Shown one piece after another: positions 11,401 to 23,484 of a DNA stretch of 64,000 bases; position 1 is the stretch's first letter, and each line of letters opens with the position of its first letter. This DNA comes from Paramecium pentaurelia (Eukaryota; Ciliophora; Oligohymenophorea; Peniculida; Parameciidae): NCBI GenBank assembly GCA_905183005.1, contig CAJJDO010000087.1, forward strand, positions 264,136 to 328,135. The letters run 5' to 3'. The position numbers and the translations under genes were made by a program. Below the pieces are notes generated by a model. It was not told where the DNA came from. It saw only the letters and a list, made by a program, of their open reading frames with translations, and did not search any database.

Positions 11401-12396
11401 TCATCTAAATGTTTTTTAGCCCCTATTCTCAAAGTGAGATTAGATCAAAGAGTTTCGTTCATTTATTTTTTGGTCTTAGCTTGGCTCTAGTGGCAATTAA
11501 TATAATCCAATCCAATCTTAACGCTTATTTGGATCAGGTTAAATGCATTATGTTATGAATGTCATCAAATTCTTAGAGTAGAATTAATCTAACCATTTTA
11601 AAGGATTTTCGAAAGCTTAAAACAAAGTGAGACATTACAAAAGTACAATTCTATATAATTTATTATGATTACCCAAAAGCAAATACATCTACTTTGAATG
11701 GGTTAATTTATGCTGTTTCTAATAGACTAGCTTCTGAATTAATAAAGGGTTTGGTTTCTGGAGCTAAAAATACTTAAATTTCAGGATCCTTTGTTTATTA
11801 ATATTTAATGAAATTGCCCCATCTACCACCAATTAATTCTTAATCATAAACTCTATATAGAAGATACTCCTCATCAAAATAGATTGTCTTAGTAGTAATC
11901 ATTCCATGAGGAATATTATTATTTTAAAAGAAATGCATAGCTTACATTACCCCTTTAATAAGACACCAAACTTCTGGTTCAGGTATCAAATATCGTTTTG
12001 CTTATCTTCTTTCTGTTAATTCATGTAAAGTTAATTGACCATATTCAAAAAAAACAAAAATCTAAAATACTTCTGTCTATCCAAATTAGCCTGGTTTCAC
12101 TGTTTTTTGGCTTTCACTTTCAATGCAATAGAAAATATGCGGTTGTTTGATCTTACAACGTTCTTTATATTGCTTAAGTAACTGTTATTATTGGTTAACA
12201 TCCATCTATTAAACTGGAACAGAACACACCAATTTTGAAACCATATATCTGTTAGGAACGTACATTTGTACTTTGCAAAGGGATGAAATCTAAATAATCG
12301 TAATTGTCCACGTTATGGGCAGTAGATGTTGTCTACAAATTTCAATTCCTCGAAATTGTTTAGTACAAGTGTCTTTGGATCACCTTTCTTCGCCAT
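11401..12396 (-). CDS. protein kinase-like protein, probable pseudokinase
   Basis: 316 residues with introns of 23 and 22 nt. The C-lobe of a protein kinase is recognisable: FVFFEYGQLTLHEL at the hinge, a helix ending in MHFFQNNNIPHGMIT at the catalytic loop, FLAPETKPF at the APE position, KVDVFAFGIVLLQCL (usually DVWSFG) and a final P..R. Key residues are gone. HRD reads HGM, the Asn of the catalytic loop is missing, and DFG is replaced by a YDQE segment. The glycine loop and catalytic Lys are not identifiable. Catalysis is therefore unlikely, and a scaffold or regulatory role is inferred. Confidence 0.6.
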
Positions 12397-12469
12397 TCAA
12401 TTTTAATGTTATAATTATATATTAAATTTACATACAATAATAATTGTTATATATATAATTGAATCATAA

Positions 12470-12984
12470 TCAAATAGGATCTTCAAGAAGTTGGTTTTCT
12501 TCTGATTCTTAAACTGCAATACTTTAAGTTATTTTGAGCATATCATTACCTATTTCATAACTTCTTATTAATAAGACAATGAATGCAAAAATAGTAGAAA
12601 TTAATGGATTTACACTAGCTAAACCATAAGCATTTAATCTTCTATCTCCTCTTAGAGTTTCATTAATTTTTCTTACTTTTTTCTCTGTTAAATCATTAAC
12701 TGTTGCATTTTATAACTTATTTTAAATATCAAAATCTGTAGCTAATTAATCTCTATTATCAACATCAAATATAAGCATAATCAATCCTAATACTTTCTCT
12801 ACTAATTTATTTTAATCATATTTTGCAATAAATTTAAATTGTAAATACTCTTTTTCTGTTAATGACTCTAATATCTTTTCTAACTAATAAGCTATATTTT
12901 TTAATCTCATATCTATAATCAATAATTAAATTAATTTACTTAAATCTTTTAATTTTTTCTATTCTGAAATTGGAGGTAATTAAC

Positions 12985-13016
<32 letters not shown>

Positions 13017-13733
13017 GATTTCTTTGGTGGTTTAAATCCTGGATTTTCTGCATAAAAGTGACCTGGTCTATTTTGTAATCTATCTTCAGGTTTTGCAAAT
13101 TTTGCTTATTAATGAAATTATGGAATTTCTAATTAAGTTTTAGGCAATTTAGCTTAAACTTTAATAATCTTACCCTATGCTAAACTTTATTAATGCAATG
13201 CCTCCTATTATTTCTATTCTTCTTCTTCTTGTTAAATTACTTTAGTATATAAATTATTCAATAAGTCTTTTGATCTTTCAACAATAATTCTATAGTGAGA
13301 TGGTTCAAATCTATACAATGGATTATATTATTGAATGGCTGATATAATTAAGACATTTTCAACATCTATTCAAATTATACTAGAATTCATTACTAAATTT
13401 TTATAATAAATGCAACAATTTTTCTCCACTTCCTTCTAAAGTTTCATCTTCATGAAAACCTTCTATTATTCTATTTTCTTATTATTCTTATCCTGGTTTA
13501 TCTTGAGTTACAAAAAATTATTGTTATTCATAAACCCTATATGCATAACTGAATCTATTATATCTCCTAAATTTTTCATTTGTTTTAATATAATCCATAA
13601 TGATATTGATCTAATCTTAATGTGCAATGGCAGCACAAAATGATCTAAAATTACCATATGAATTTTAGACTTGATTTCCAAAAATAATATTCTTGAATAG
13701 ATTGTCATTATTATTATTTTCTTTTTAATCCAT
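12470..13733 (-). CDS. IMPACT/UPF0029-family protein with Gln-rich tail
   Basis: 411 residues with one 28-nt intron. Residues 20-150 match the IMPACT (YIH1) domain: SYGNFRSFCAAIAHQDQINI, then RRYNRFSYAYRVY, then GSGEKLLHLLQKFNVENVLI, then RFEPSHYRIIVERSKDLL. Family members bind GCN1 or ribosomes and modulate translation control, or act on RNA. The catalytic-looking pocket residues are poorly conserved here. The C-terminal 250 residues are unique and include nine consecutive Gln all encoded by TAA, followed by a charged helical region and a hydrophobic segment (LISTIFAFIVLLI) that may be a membrane anchor. Without the ciliate code this gene would contain dozens of stops. Confidence 0.6.
12985..13015. 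repeat. (TTA)n microsatellite coding for poly-Gln
   Basis: Ten perfect TTA units on the plus strand, read on the minus strand as TAA codons for glutamine inside the IMPACT-family gene. It is likely length-polymorphic. Confidence 0.85.
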
Positions 13734-13915
13734 TATATATAATATATTGAATATAAAAAAGTAAGAATAAGTAAATATATTTATTTTTATATTTACTTAT
13801 TATTAATAAAAATCATAGAATCATTAGACTATCCAATTATATTAACATATTTGAATTTTATGTTAATAGTTTATTTATTAGATTATGAATAAATTTAAAT
13901 ATTTATTTAATATTT

Positions 13916-14737
13916 TCAATGTAATATAATGGTCAATAATATTATTCCTAATTATATGGAATAACTATTAGGAAGATCATTGTCATCCAATTCATCACAT
14001 ACTACACATAATTTTTAATCTTCTGACCATCTATAATTGTGAAGTGTGAATGTGTTGCAAATACTCTAAACTATTTTTGAAACATCATTTCCTTCTACAC
14101 ATTTCTTTGTATCACTATTCCAACTACAATAAGTATATTAATTTCCACTCCCACTAACATAAGTAATTAAACAATCCGATTATGTAAAGTCAGAACATTT
14201 CTTTTCTCTACAATTTCCATTCTCAAAATAACAACCAACTTCCAAACATTAATCTTCAAAATCTGCTAAACCTCCACAACTTGGAATGTTTGGTAAAGAA
14301 TTACAAGTAGAACCCTTACTCCATTAACAATGGGAATCCATTGAATCATAACTTTCATTACATTCATCTTTTGTTGTCTTTGATGAACATTTCTCTACTT
14401 ATAAGGTTGTACATTTCTCATTAATAACCTTACAAAGTCCTAATGGACATTATTTATCTGTATATTCTGAACAACTTGTAAATTCTGCACATTCTTAATT
14501 CATATTCCAAAAGCATCCAAGCTTAGGTTAGCAAGTTATGGCTTCTGTGTAACTCTCACATATAGCATATATATCAATGCATTCTTTATCATTAGGATCC
14601 CATTGACACCATGATTTTTAGTTAATGCAATCAGTTTCTGATAGTAGACTACATGAACAATGTTTGGAAGAATCAAAACTTATACCATTGACTACTATAG
14701 CACTTAAAGTAACAGTAAACAAGATCTTAAACAACAT
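13916..14737 (-). CDS. cysteine-rich secreted or surface protein
   Basis: 273 residues, no intron. It opens with a hydrophobic signal peptide (MLFKILFTVTLSAIVVNG) and ends in a hydrophobic tail (IQLGIILLTIILH) after a small-residue stretch, the layout of a GPI-anchored protein. The body has about 30 Cys in repeats of the type C..W......K.C (CQWDPNDKEC, CFWNMNQEC, CSWNSDTKKC). The same period is found in Paramecium surface antigens, so this is probably a small member or relative of that surface-protein class. Disulphide-bonded extracellular location is inferred. Function unknown. Confidence 0.75.
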
Positions 14738-15200
14738 TTTAAATTATGAAAATTAATTTCTTGACCCCCATTAAATAATGCAAAAATTAAAAAAAGAATT
14801 TAAGTCATAAATAAACAAACAGCATTTTGAAAGTGGATTATTATCATTTTACATAAACTTATATCTTAATCAATCATAATCATTATTTTGATTTACCTAT
14901 TTTTAAATATATTTTTAAATACTCAAATAATATTATTGAAAAAAACCTAAATATTTATACTAAACTCAACTCTTTCAGTTATGAATAAATATTTTTTTTA
15001 TTTGTTTTTTTAATGCAAACTTAATCTATTTAAATTAGATCTTGAAATGAATGATAAGAATTAGAATTAACCTTATTAAGAGATTATATTTTTATATATT
15101 AAGATTACCAGAAAAAAGTTTTTATGATATTATTTTGAATTAATATTATTTATCTGTATTATATATCACACGTGCACATGACTTTTCATTCTTCAAAATT
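14738..15200. other. intergenic region
   Basis: About 460 AT-rich bases holding the promoter of the cysteine-rich gene and the 3' end of the RRM gene. The minus-strand frame of the next gene stays open through part of it, because TGA is rare, but an in-frame intron and TGA place that gene's end at 15201. Confidence 0.45.
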
Positions 15201-16180
15201 TCATTATTTAGTTACTATATTTAATTAGATATAATACTTTGTTTAAAGGTAATACGGGAATCACCAAATTGTCTTCCATTTTATTTCAAAATTAAGTACA
15301 TAAGATTTTCATTCTATAAAGTAAGTTATCCTGAAGGTTTTTAGTTAGGTCTTTTTAATTCTATTTCATCAGCTTTACAATTAGTTTGACTAACAATCCA
15401 ATTAATGAATTCTTGATTTGCTTTTTTAGTATCTAGATTTTCAAAAGCTATTTTATATCCATCATCTTCCTATTCAACTTATTCCTATTAATTATTTTTA
15501 GAATAATTAGAATTATTTGAAAATTGTTTTCCATTATTGAATTTAGCTTCTCTCACAAAAATTTATATTTCATTACTTGTATATTTGCCATCCTAATATA
15601 AACAATAATAATTACTTTCTCCTACAATCTAAATTTTCTACCTTCCAAAATTAATAATTTCTAAACTTTATCTGCCCCAGTAACAACTACATATCCTTTT
15701 GTTGCTTATTTCTATACTTTTTTACATTCTTCAATTTCACCTTATTTCAAATCACATCTATCCAATATATAATTAATAATTTGAATGGGTACTGTATTTG
15801 GTGGTAAATTTTAGATTTCAACAACTATGAAATTAAATTATAAAAATACCAAACTTTTATTTAGTGTTATCTGGAACACTGTCAAGGTATTTTTATTTTT
15901 TCTTGATTTCTCTTTCAATAGATTTTCCACCTTTATAACCACCAGGTATTCTGAATCCATTCATATCATAGAAATTATAATCTTAATCAAAATAACCAGC
16001 AGGTTCTCCATCTCTATCATAATAATTTAATTCTTTATCCACCCAACCACCATAATCATCAACAATATAAATATCAGTTGAGCTATCAGATTATGCAATT
16101 CTAAATCCTTCTCCTTCAGGACCATCATATTAAATGTACTAATCAAAAAGAGCTTAATTATGAGATGGTTTTCGTGTCAT
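15201..16180 (-). CDS. RNA-binding protein with two RRM-like domains
   Basis: 302 residues with introns of 25, 23 and 23 nt. The first 90 residues are rich in Tyr, Asp and Gly (YYDRDGEPAGYFDQDYNFYD). Then comes an RRM-like fold: VVEIQNLPPNTVPIQIINYI as the first strand and helix, and TKGYVVVTGADKVQKLL in the RNP1 position. A second one runs from DGYKIAFENLDTKKANQEFI to GRQFGDSRITF. Aromatic RNP residues are partly replaced, so RNA affinity is uncertain. The acidic N-terminus resembles linker regions in translation or splicing factors. No specific orthologue recognised. Confidence 0.6.
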
Positions 16181-16367
16181 GAATAAAATAAATAAATATT
16201 ATTATTATAATAATAATACATTACAACAATTCTAAACACAAATCTAATAAATCATAATACTATCTAATTGAATACATAAATGTTTATAAATATGATTATA
16301 CAATTATTTTTCATATCTAATAACATTAGTACTGATCATATATATTTTTATAAAATAAATAATATTA

Positions 16368-17499
16368 ATGAAGTCTAAATAAGTGATACCCAAAGGTAAG
16401 CATGCTTTCGATTGTAATGGGTAGAACTTCATTGTTGATGACAAATATTAATTTATTAAATAAATTGGACATGGTGCATATGGAGTAGTGTGTTCAGCTT
16501 TAAATAAGAAAAGTCAATAATTGGTGGCAATCAAAAAAATAACAGATGCCTTTTCAGATCTAATTGATGCTAAAAGAATAGTGCGTGAAATTAAATTATT
16601 AAGTATATAGCATATAAATATTATTCATTAGAATTCTTTGATCATGAGAATATCGTTTCATTACTTGATTTACAAAGACCAGAACATCCACAAAATTATA
16701 AAGACATATATATAATTACTGATCTTATGGAAACAGATTTACATAGAGTAATTTATTCAAAGCAAGAATTAACAGACGAGCACATTTAATATTTTTTATA
16801 TTAAGCCTTAAGAGGATTATTATATATTCACTCAGCTAACATTATACATAGAGATCTTAAACCAAGCAATCTATTATTAAATAAGAATTGTGATCTAAAA
16901 ATCTGTGATTTTGGTTTAGCTCGTGGTTATGAAGATGAAAGTGAATTTAAAACTGAGTATTAATAATGGATTTATTTAGATATGTAGTTACTCGATGGTA
17001 TAGGGCACCAGAAGTCATCTTGAATGCTTCTGAATATAATAAATCAGTTGATATCTATGCTTTGGGTTGCATTATGGCAGAATTATTAGGTAGACAACCA
17101 CTCTTTCCTGGAGAAGATTATCTAGATTAAGTATAAAGAATTATCTAAGTATTGGGTACTCCTACCAATGAAGATGTTCGATTCATTGGAAATAAGAATG
17201 CACTTACTTATTTAAAGAGTTTACCAAAGAAACCTAAATAACAATGGAAGAACTTGTATCCTCATGCTCAACCATTGGCCTTAGATTTATTAGATAAGAT
17301 GGTCACTTTCAATCCAGATAAGCGTTTGACAGTTTAAGAATGTCTAGCACATCCTTATTTTGAGGGTCTACACAATCCAGAAGAAGAACCTATATGTGAA
17401 TGTACATTTGATTGGGGATGGGACAGTTTCAAACCTACCGATGCTCTACTAAAATAAATGGTATATGAGGAATCATTGTCATTTCATCCACTTAAGTGA
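16368..17499 (+). CDS. MAP kinase, ERK type (TEY)
   Basis: 359 residues with introns of 29 and 23 nt. Motifs in order: IGHGAYGVVCSA glycine loop, VAIKKI, HRDLKPSNLL, CDFGLARGYEDE, activation lip TEYVVTRWYRAPEVIL, then the MAPK insert and PDKRLTVQECLAHPYF. The TEY lip defines the ERK1/2 class, switched on by dual phosphorylation of Thr and Tyr by a MAPK kinase. The second intron lies inside the lip, after GA of the Glu codon, and removing it restores TEYVV. All catalytic residues are present. In ciliates such kinases have been linked to starvation, mating and cilium control; which applies here is unknown. Confidence 0.95.
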
Positions 17500-17769
17500 T
17501 TTATTTTAATTAATATAACATGGATCTGAGTTCCTAACTAGATTAGATGAAATTTATAATATGTCTTGATTTTAGACAAAATTTTATAGATAATCGACAT
17601 TTGGGGTAAGGCTACAATATAGTATATAATTTTGTAATCAATTCATAAATGTATGCAAACAATTTTATTTATTAAGTAATTAATAATAAATTCGCATAAT
17701 ATTGAAAATTAATTCGGAATTATGTAATCATTATCCCACTCTTCTAATATTATTAATCTAATTGATTAT

Positions 17770-18248
17770 ATGATATTAGATACAATCTCTGAAAATAAAC
17801 ATAATGAAAATTAGTAATTTGCATATTTACTGATGGAAAAAGAAGAATAGAAACTGGAATAATATTTCAATAAAAGAGCAGTCATATCTAGAACTTGAAG
17901 AATTGTATAAAATATTGGAATAATTAATAAATAAATTTGGATACATTAACAAAAGAACAAAGAGATATAAAATTTGTTAATTTTCTAATTATGAAACATA
18001 TGATGTCGAATGCAGTTCTGAAATTTAAACTATTTAAACCTGTATAAACAGAGTCTTACTTAGACACTGAGTTATTGAATTTTGAAACTCATAGACTTAA
18101 ATATAAACCCTTGAAAAGTAAAGTATAATCTTTGGGATTGTGTTTTCTATATATAGTCACGATATAATTATCTTAATCAAGATAGTTATTAAGTTAAAGT
18201 AGAAATAACATTAGATTATTAAAAACATTAAAAAATAAGTACTGCTGA
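17770..18248 (+). CDS. small unidentified protein
   Basis: 149 residues if a 29-nt intron ending in AAAAAG is removed; the spliced length is then a multiple of three. The product is basic and Leu/Lys-rich, with a plausible helical region (LTKEQRDIKFVNFLIMKHMM). No domain is recognised. Support is limited to frame length and protein-like composition; the intron acceptor is unusual. It lies 271 bases after the MAP kinase in the same direction. Confidence 0.35.
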
Positions 18249-18678
18249 TGATAATATTATTATTTCAATACTTTAAAAAATAATATAAATCAATACTATC
18301 AATTACCTGATTTTATTAAATGGAAATGGATTTCATCAAAAATTATTGATATATAACTGAGAGATTCGTAAAAATAAGAAATTAATTTATCCAAAAGAGC
18401 AACATTTGAATCTTTTGGATCACCCAAAAAGTCTTCTTTGTAATTTGATTATATTTCACGTGGTATTATAATAAAGAGATGTAAAAACATATATGAATTA
18501 CAGATTCATATATTAATTTAATGTATTCAAATTAATATTATAATAGTGAAATAAAAAAATTAGATATCTTATTTAATTAATATTAAATAGTAATTAAGAT
18601 AATTATTACAATAATTTAGATAAATCAGACAAATGTTAATAAATCATTAAATTATTGTTACACAAATTGTAAATAATT
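18249..18678. other. intergenic region
   Basis: About 430 AT-rich bases between converging 3' ends. Several oligo-T and oligo-A runs, no gene or repeat recognised. Confidence 0.45.
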
Positions 18679-20224
18679 TCATATTAATCTAAATCCAATT
18701 TAATATCTGTTTGATAAAATTTAAGTAAGTTCCTTAGAAGTGCATACTTTTTTAATTGTACTAGCTTTTAATTAATCATAAATTTCCAATATACAAGGTC
18801 TGATAATAATAAAAAATAATTACTCTATTATAATTTACAAATCTTTATTATTAATTTCAATATCTTTGGTCCATACATTAAATAAACCATTGTTAATTTA
18901 TTCTTCTGTAATTTCTAAAGGTTATTCAGTTATAATAGGTAAATTTAATTGAATTTTGGTTCCCTTTTTAAAATCTTTATAATTAAAGGCTTCTGGAGGT
19001 AAGTCAAAGATAGGTACAACATATTCATCAAGAATCTATTACATGTTTTTACTATTCAACAAGACAAATATTGAATCTAATTCTTTGAGAGTTGGGGAAT
19101 ACATTTTAATTATTTGTTATGATTTTTTCTCCCTTATTAAGATTTATGTAGGTAAAAAATCAGTTGTATAATAATTATTATCCAAATTTGTAACTTATTT
19201 TATCCATCTTTGTGTTAAAATCTTTTCAGGAAATTCATGTTTTTCTAATTAAATATAATAATTTACAATCAATAATGAGAATTGTTAATTCTTTATTAAC
19301 TGGCAACCCAGTTTAAATTTTATTTTATATTGCATTATCTTAACCAGTTTAAATGTCTGATTATGATGTTTGTTATTGAGGTTATGGCTCAATTAAATCT
19401 TATAATATTAATCCATCTTCTTATTTAGTTTGAATATACAATTATAATTTTTCATTATCAAATTATTCTACAAATGAATGCATTTCAAAGAAATTATTTT
19501 TAACAATATCATAGAGTTTTTAGGGAGACAAATCAATTGTCTATATATGTTAGTATTCTTATTAATATAATTGAATAATTGGATAATAAATTCTAAAGAA
19601 TCCTTAACCTGATTAATTCTTGATCACAATCACTCTTTGGAATTCTTCTGTCTCAAATTACTTAACTTTATACTTTAATCTATTTAAACCCTTTTATTTT
19701 AATGCTACAGTATTTCTCTCCAGTAATTATAAGTTTTTTTGAAAGAAATCTAATGAATCTGAATGAGTATTTAATATTGCTAAAGCCATTTAAAATGTTA
19801 ATTATAGAGGTTTTGTTGATTTCTTATTTACTTCATCTTCGAATTCTCTTATCCACTCTATTTCGAAAGATTTTATTAAAGCAAGTATGGGCATCTTTTG
19901 ATATTTGTAAATTTTCTTAAAATATGTCCTCTCCTCTTTTGGAATAGATTCTGTGTCTTCTGTATCAGTTAGTTCTGTAACAACATTTCTATTTAAAGGT
20001 TCTAATCGTGCACTAGAATGACCAAATTTTTGAGAATAATGAAATTTAGACAAACCTTAAAAGCCTCTATCACAAGCAGCCCCAAAATGTCTTGAATTAA
20101 AATCAAGACTATTAACAAGTCCTTTGATAAATAGTCTATTTACTTTGAACAACTAATTGTTTTATGTTTGGACTTTATTATTAGATGGAACTTCGTTGAA
20201 TAAGAGGTAACATTTTGCTTTCAT
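18679..20224 (-). CDS. unidentified protein, about 507 residues
   Basis: The frame is continuous from an ATG at 20224 to TGA at 18679 after one 22-nt intron. The sequence is mixed alpha/beta in feel, with conserved-looking blocks such as NRLFIKGLVNSLDFNSRHFG near the start, IKSFEIEWIREFEDEV, LPTQILIREKK and VPIFDLPPEAFNYKDFKKG near the end. No catalytic motif, signal peptide or membrane segment. The frame also stays open some 60 codons upstream of the chosen ATG, so a 5' exon is possible. It sits 123 bases downstream of the PI4-kinase gene on the same strand. Confidence 0.55.
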
Positions 20225-20347
20225 TAAGACTAAATTTGCTTCGAGTATTCCTTAGATAGGCTGGTTCAAGCAATTTGTGTTATGAAGTCATAATCTTAGG
20301 AAGAATATCGAATTTTGTATGACTATTGTTGTTCATTAATATAATAA

Positions 20348-22489
20348 TCAAGGAATAATGCCATTTGTCAATTTTTAAAAATCGTCATAGTATTTTGTAT
20401 ATTTATTGTTGGCACTTTGGGTAACTAGTTTATGTACATGTTCCTCAAGTTGTTATTCATTAAGTTCTAATTTGAATCTATCTTTGAAGACTTTCATATC
20501 AAATTTTTCTAAACATGGTAATTCATTATCAATTTTCATGGCTTCTAAGATAAATGCGAATTTGTCAACATTCTTTCTTAATTCTAAATAACCTAATAAT
20601 AGTTTGCTTTTGAATAATTAAAACATGCAACTTTCTTATCCATCAAGTAATTCAATATATTCTTTAGTTAATTTGAATGGAGCTGATTCAAATTTAAATC
20701 CACCAGGTGCTATAGTTAAAATGAATCCAAAATCAATATGTATTATATGACCTTGGTTATCAATTAGAATGTTTCCATTGTGTCTATCTTTAATTTAGAA
20801 TAGATATTAGAGTAAACTATAGGAAGTTAAACTTAAGACAAAATTGAGTTAAGCTTCTTCAAAATTATCTCCAAATATACTATTATAAATTTCTTTAAGA
20901 GTCATGGAAGGCATAGATTTTTTAAGTTAATCCATAGACATAGTATCATTACAGAATTCTAAAATTCCTGAATCGACTGAAGTAATAATTATATCATAAG
21001 ATTTGACATATAAACCAACTTAGGTTAAAATCTAAAAGAATAATTTTTATATTATTACATCTTCTGAAACTTTAATAATTTGCATCATCATTTATTCTTG
21101 TCTCAAATCATCCCCTCCCTTTATTAATAAACTTCTTAAATTATAGGATTTGAACTATCCATAAGGAGAATTAGATTAGATAATTTATCTTTTATCTTCC
21201 CATTATTCACTAAATGGACCGTTTTTTAAATCATTTTAGGATGGAGATTACAATTATTATATTTCTTATTATTAGACAATGTTTTTAGGATCATTTAATT
21301 ATTTTTGAATCTTTTCAATGATTAATTTTTTATTTGGATATTCTAAGATATATATATATAATAAAAATACCATTAGCAATTTAATCAAGAAATGTAATAT
21401 TATCTAATTCTTTATCACTATGTTTTAATTTATCTTCTTATTTAAATAAATCTTTAAAATCTTTCTCATATAATTATTTATTAGTATATGATTAGATTTT
21501 ATCAATACAACTTCTTCTACGTATAATTAATTCCTTTTTAAGAGGTGGAAATTGTTAATCAAATCTCTTTTTATTTTAATTAATAATTTATTACCTAGCT
21601 AACTAAATAAAAAAACCTATATCAATACCTTATCTTTATTTTCCTATAAGAAATCTTCAAATACAGTATAATCAAATTAATGCATAACATCAAATTCTAA
21701 AAAAGCTTAAGAATCTATTGATAATTGTTTTTATAGAGTGACAAGTTATTGTTCACGTTCTTCATACTCATCCATATCAACTGTTTCAACCACTAATTTA
21801 TATGGTACTCTTTTTTTAGTATTAAATGATTATGCTTCTGTATCAATAATGCGAACAACCATTTATGACCTACCTTTAAAAGGTAAGATAATTCCTTTGC
21901 AGTATTTAATGCCTGGATTATTACGACGAAAACTTTCCAAAGCTCTATTACCTTTAATTAGATTTCTTCTCAAATATAGTTATCTTTCATTCAAAGGTAC
22001 ATTCTTAAGATGTAATGATAAGACAGTCAAACAAGTCACAAATCTTTAAATGGAATTCACATAATTTGATCTACTCTCTTTTTCTTGAAATTGATTCTCT
22101 GAAATTTGATTTACCATTGCTTCTTCTATTTTTTAATCAAATACAGCCACACTATTTTCAGCTTTTTGTCTCTCTTTATAAGTATAAGCTTCATAAGACC
22201 ATTTGATCTAGTAATGAGAAATTTGAATATACTATCTCATAAAATGCTATATGTTCTGCACACATCTTCAATAAATACTCACCAAGTTGGGGCCATCTCT
22301 TTCTTGTGAATAGATAGCTAACTAAATGAAATCAAATCAATACACCAATCCTGATAAGTATTTACTAGTTTCATCATAATTTAATTAATTCAGTCTTTCT
22401 AAAAACTCCATCAAAGTTGATTCTTAAACATCCTTACATATAATCTTCCTAAAGGATTCATCTATGCTTATCTGATTACTTTAATTCAT
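20348..22489 (-). CDS. phosphatidylinositol 4-kinase, beta-like
   Basis: Lipid kinase that makes PI4P at Golgi and endosomal membranes. 672 residues with four introns (44, 25, 26 and 28 nt). The N-terminal lipid-kinase-unique helices include RWPQLGEYLLKMCAEHIAFY. The catalytic domain has LLIKGGDDLRQEQMMMQII, the catalytic loop DRHNGNILID and the activation segment HIDFGFILTIAPGGFKFESA, followed by FKLTKEYIELLDG. IAPGG and the C-terminal helices fit the PI4K-beta/PIK1 group rather than PI3K. The protein is shorter than human PI4KB and lacks a recognisable NCS1-binding leader. The first intron, 44 nt, is well beyond the usual size here; it could be mis-called, with the true start further in. 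Confidence 0.88.
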
Positions 22490-22511
22490 TAATTTATTTT
22501 TATATAATTAA

Positions 22512-23044
22512 ATGCTCCTATTTTTTATAGCACTTGCTCGATCTCAATCTGCCTCTTCAGCTGGAATGAATGAAGTACATATTTTTTGTTTTAGGACTCC
22601 AAAATCACATATGAAACATACTATGCCTAATTATTACCATATTACATTGTAGATATGTCATTCCCAGAATATTTCCAAATTTCAATGAAGATAAGTGGAT
22701 GTGAAACCTGTGATTCTCCTTACATTGAAGGAGGACCTGATATGATCATTGAACTTAATTATTCCCTTTATATAGTAAAATGCGATTAGATATGGGAATT
22801 GCATGGAATATGTGGAACCTACTTAGAAGTTCACAAGTAAGTGATATTAATGCTATTCATAAGACCATTAAATAAAGATATTATATACGAATAATAGATC
22901 AAGGGTAAAGGAACTCTAAAAACATAAATGTTAACTAAATCATTATAAAGTGGACGCTATGAAATTTGGGTTGTTGTTCGTAGTAAAATTGGATCTGTCA
23001 TTTAATATGTGAAATCATTTTATATAACTATTGTCAATTAGTGA
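22512..23044 (+). CDS. small secreted protein, unknown function
   Basis: 170 residues with one 20-nt intron just after the signal peptide. A 27-base GTAAGT..AAG segment later on could be a second, in-frame intron. The start is a clear signal peptide (MLLFFIALARSQSASS). The mature part is rich in beta-type segments, has a Cys pair (GCETCDSP) and ends SGRYEIWVVVRSKIGSVIQY, resembling a lumenal beta sandwich. Divergent from the PI4K gene with only 22 bases between start codons, so the two promoters must overlap. Confidence 0.6.
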
Positions 23045-23484
23045 AACATTATATTTATTATTGAGATAAAATAGAGATTGGATGTTACTAATATTATTTA
23101 TTATAAAAATAATATTAATTTGGTAAATCTATTATTTATTATTATTATTAAAGACTCTCTATTAGAATTTTAATAGTTTGAATTAATAATAATAATCTTA
23201 ATCATTATTAAAGATAAACTATTATGATCACTTTCACATAAATCACATCTAACTTTATCTAAAATATTTATACCTAAATCAATAATAATAATTTCTAATA
23301 AATTTAAGTATTTCATTTGATGTTGTAAATTATAATTTATATATCATTATATTACATAAATTCTTATTAATAATTTAATAATATATAGTTATTAGTAATT
23401 CATAAATATATAGTGAACATAAAAATATATGAGTTTATCAATAAGTGATATTATATTATGTAAAATATGATAAAATATTCATTT
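23045..23484. other. intergenic region
   Basis: About 440 AT-rich bases at convergent 3' ends. Contains repeated TTATTA/AATAAT tracts (around 23100-23230) but no gene. Confidence 0.45.

Noticed and set aside
12985..13015. (TTA)n tract as a telomeric or regulatory repeat
   Set aside because: It lies inside an open gene and encodes glutamines; the unit is unlike the Paramecium telomere repeat.
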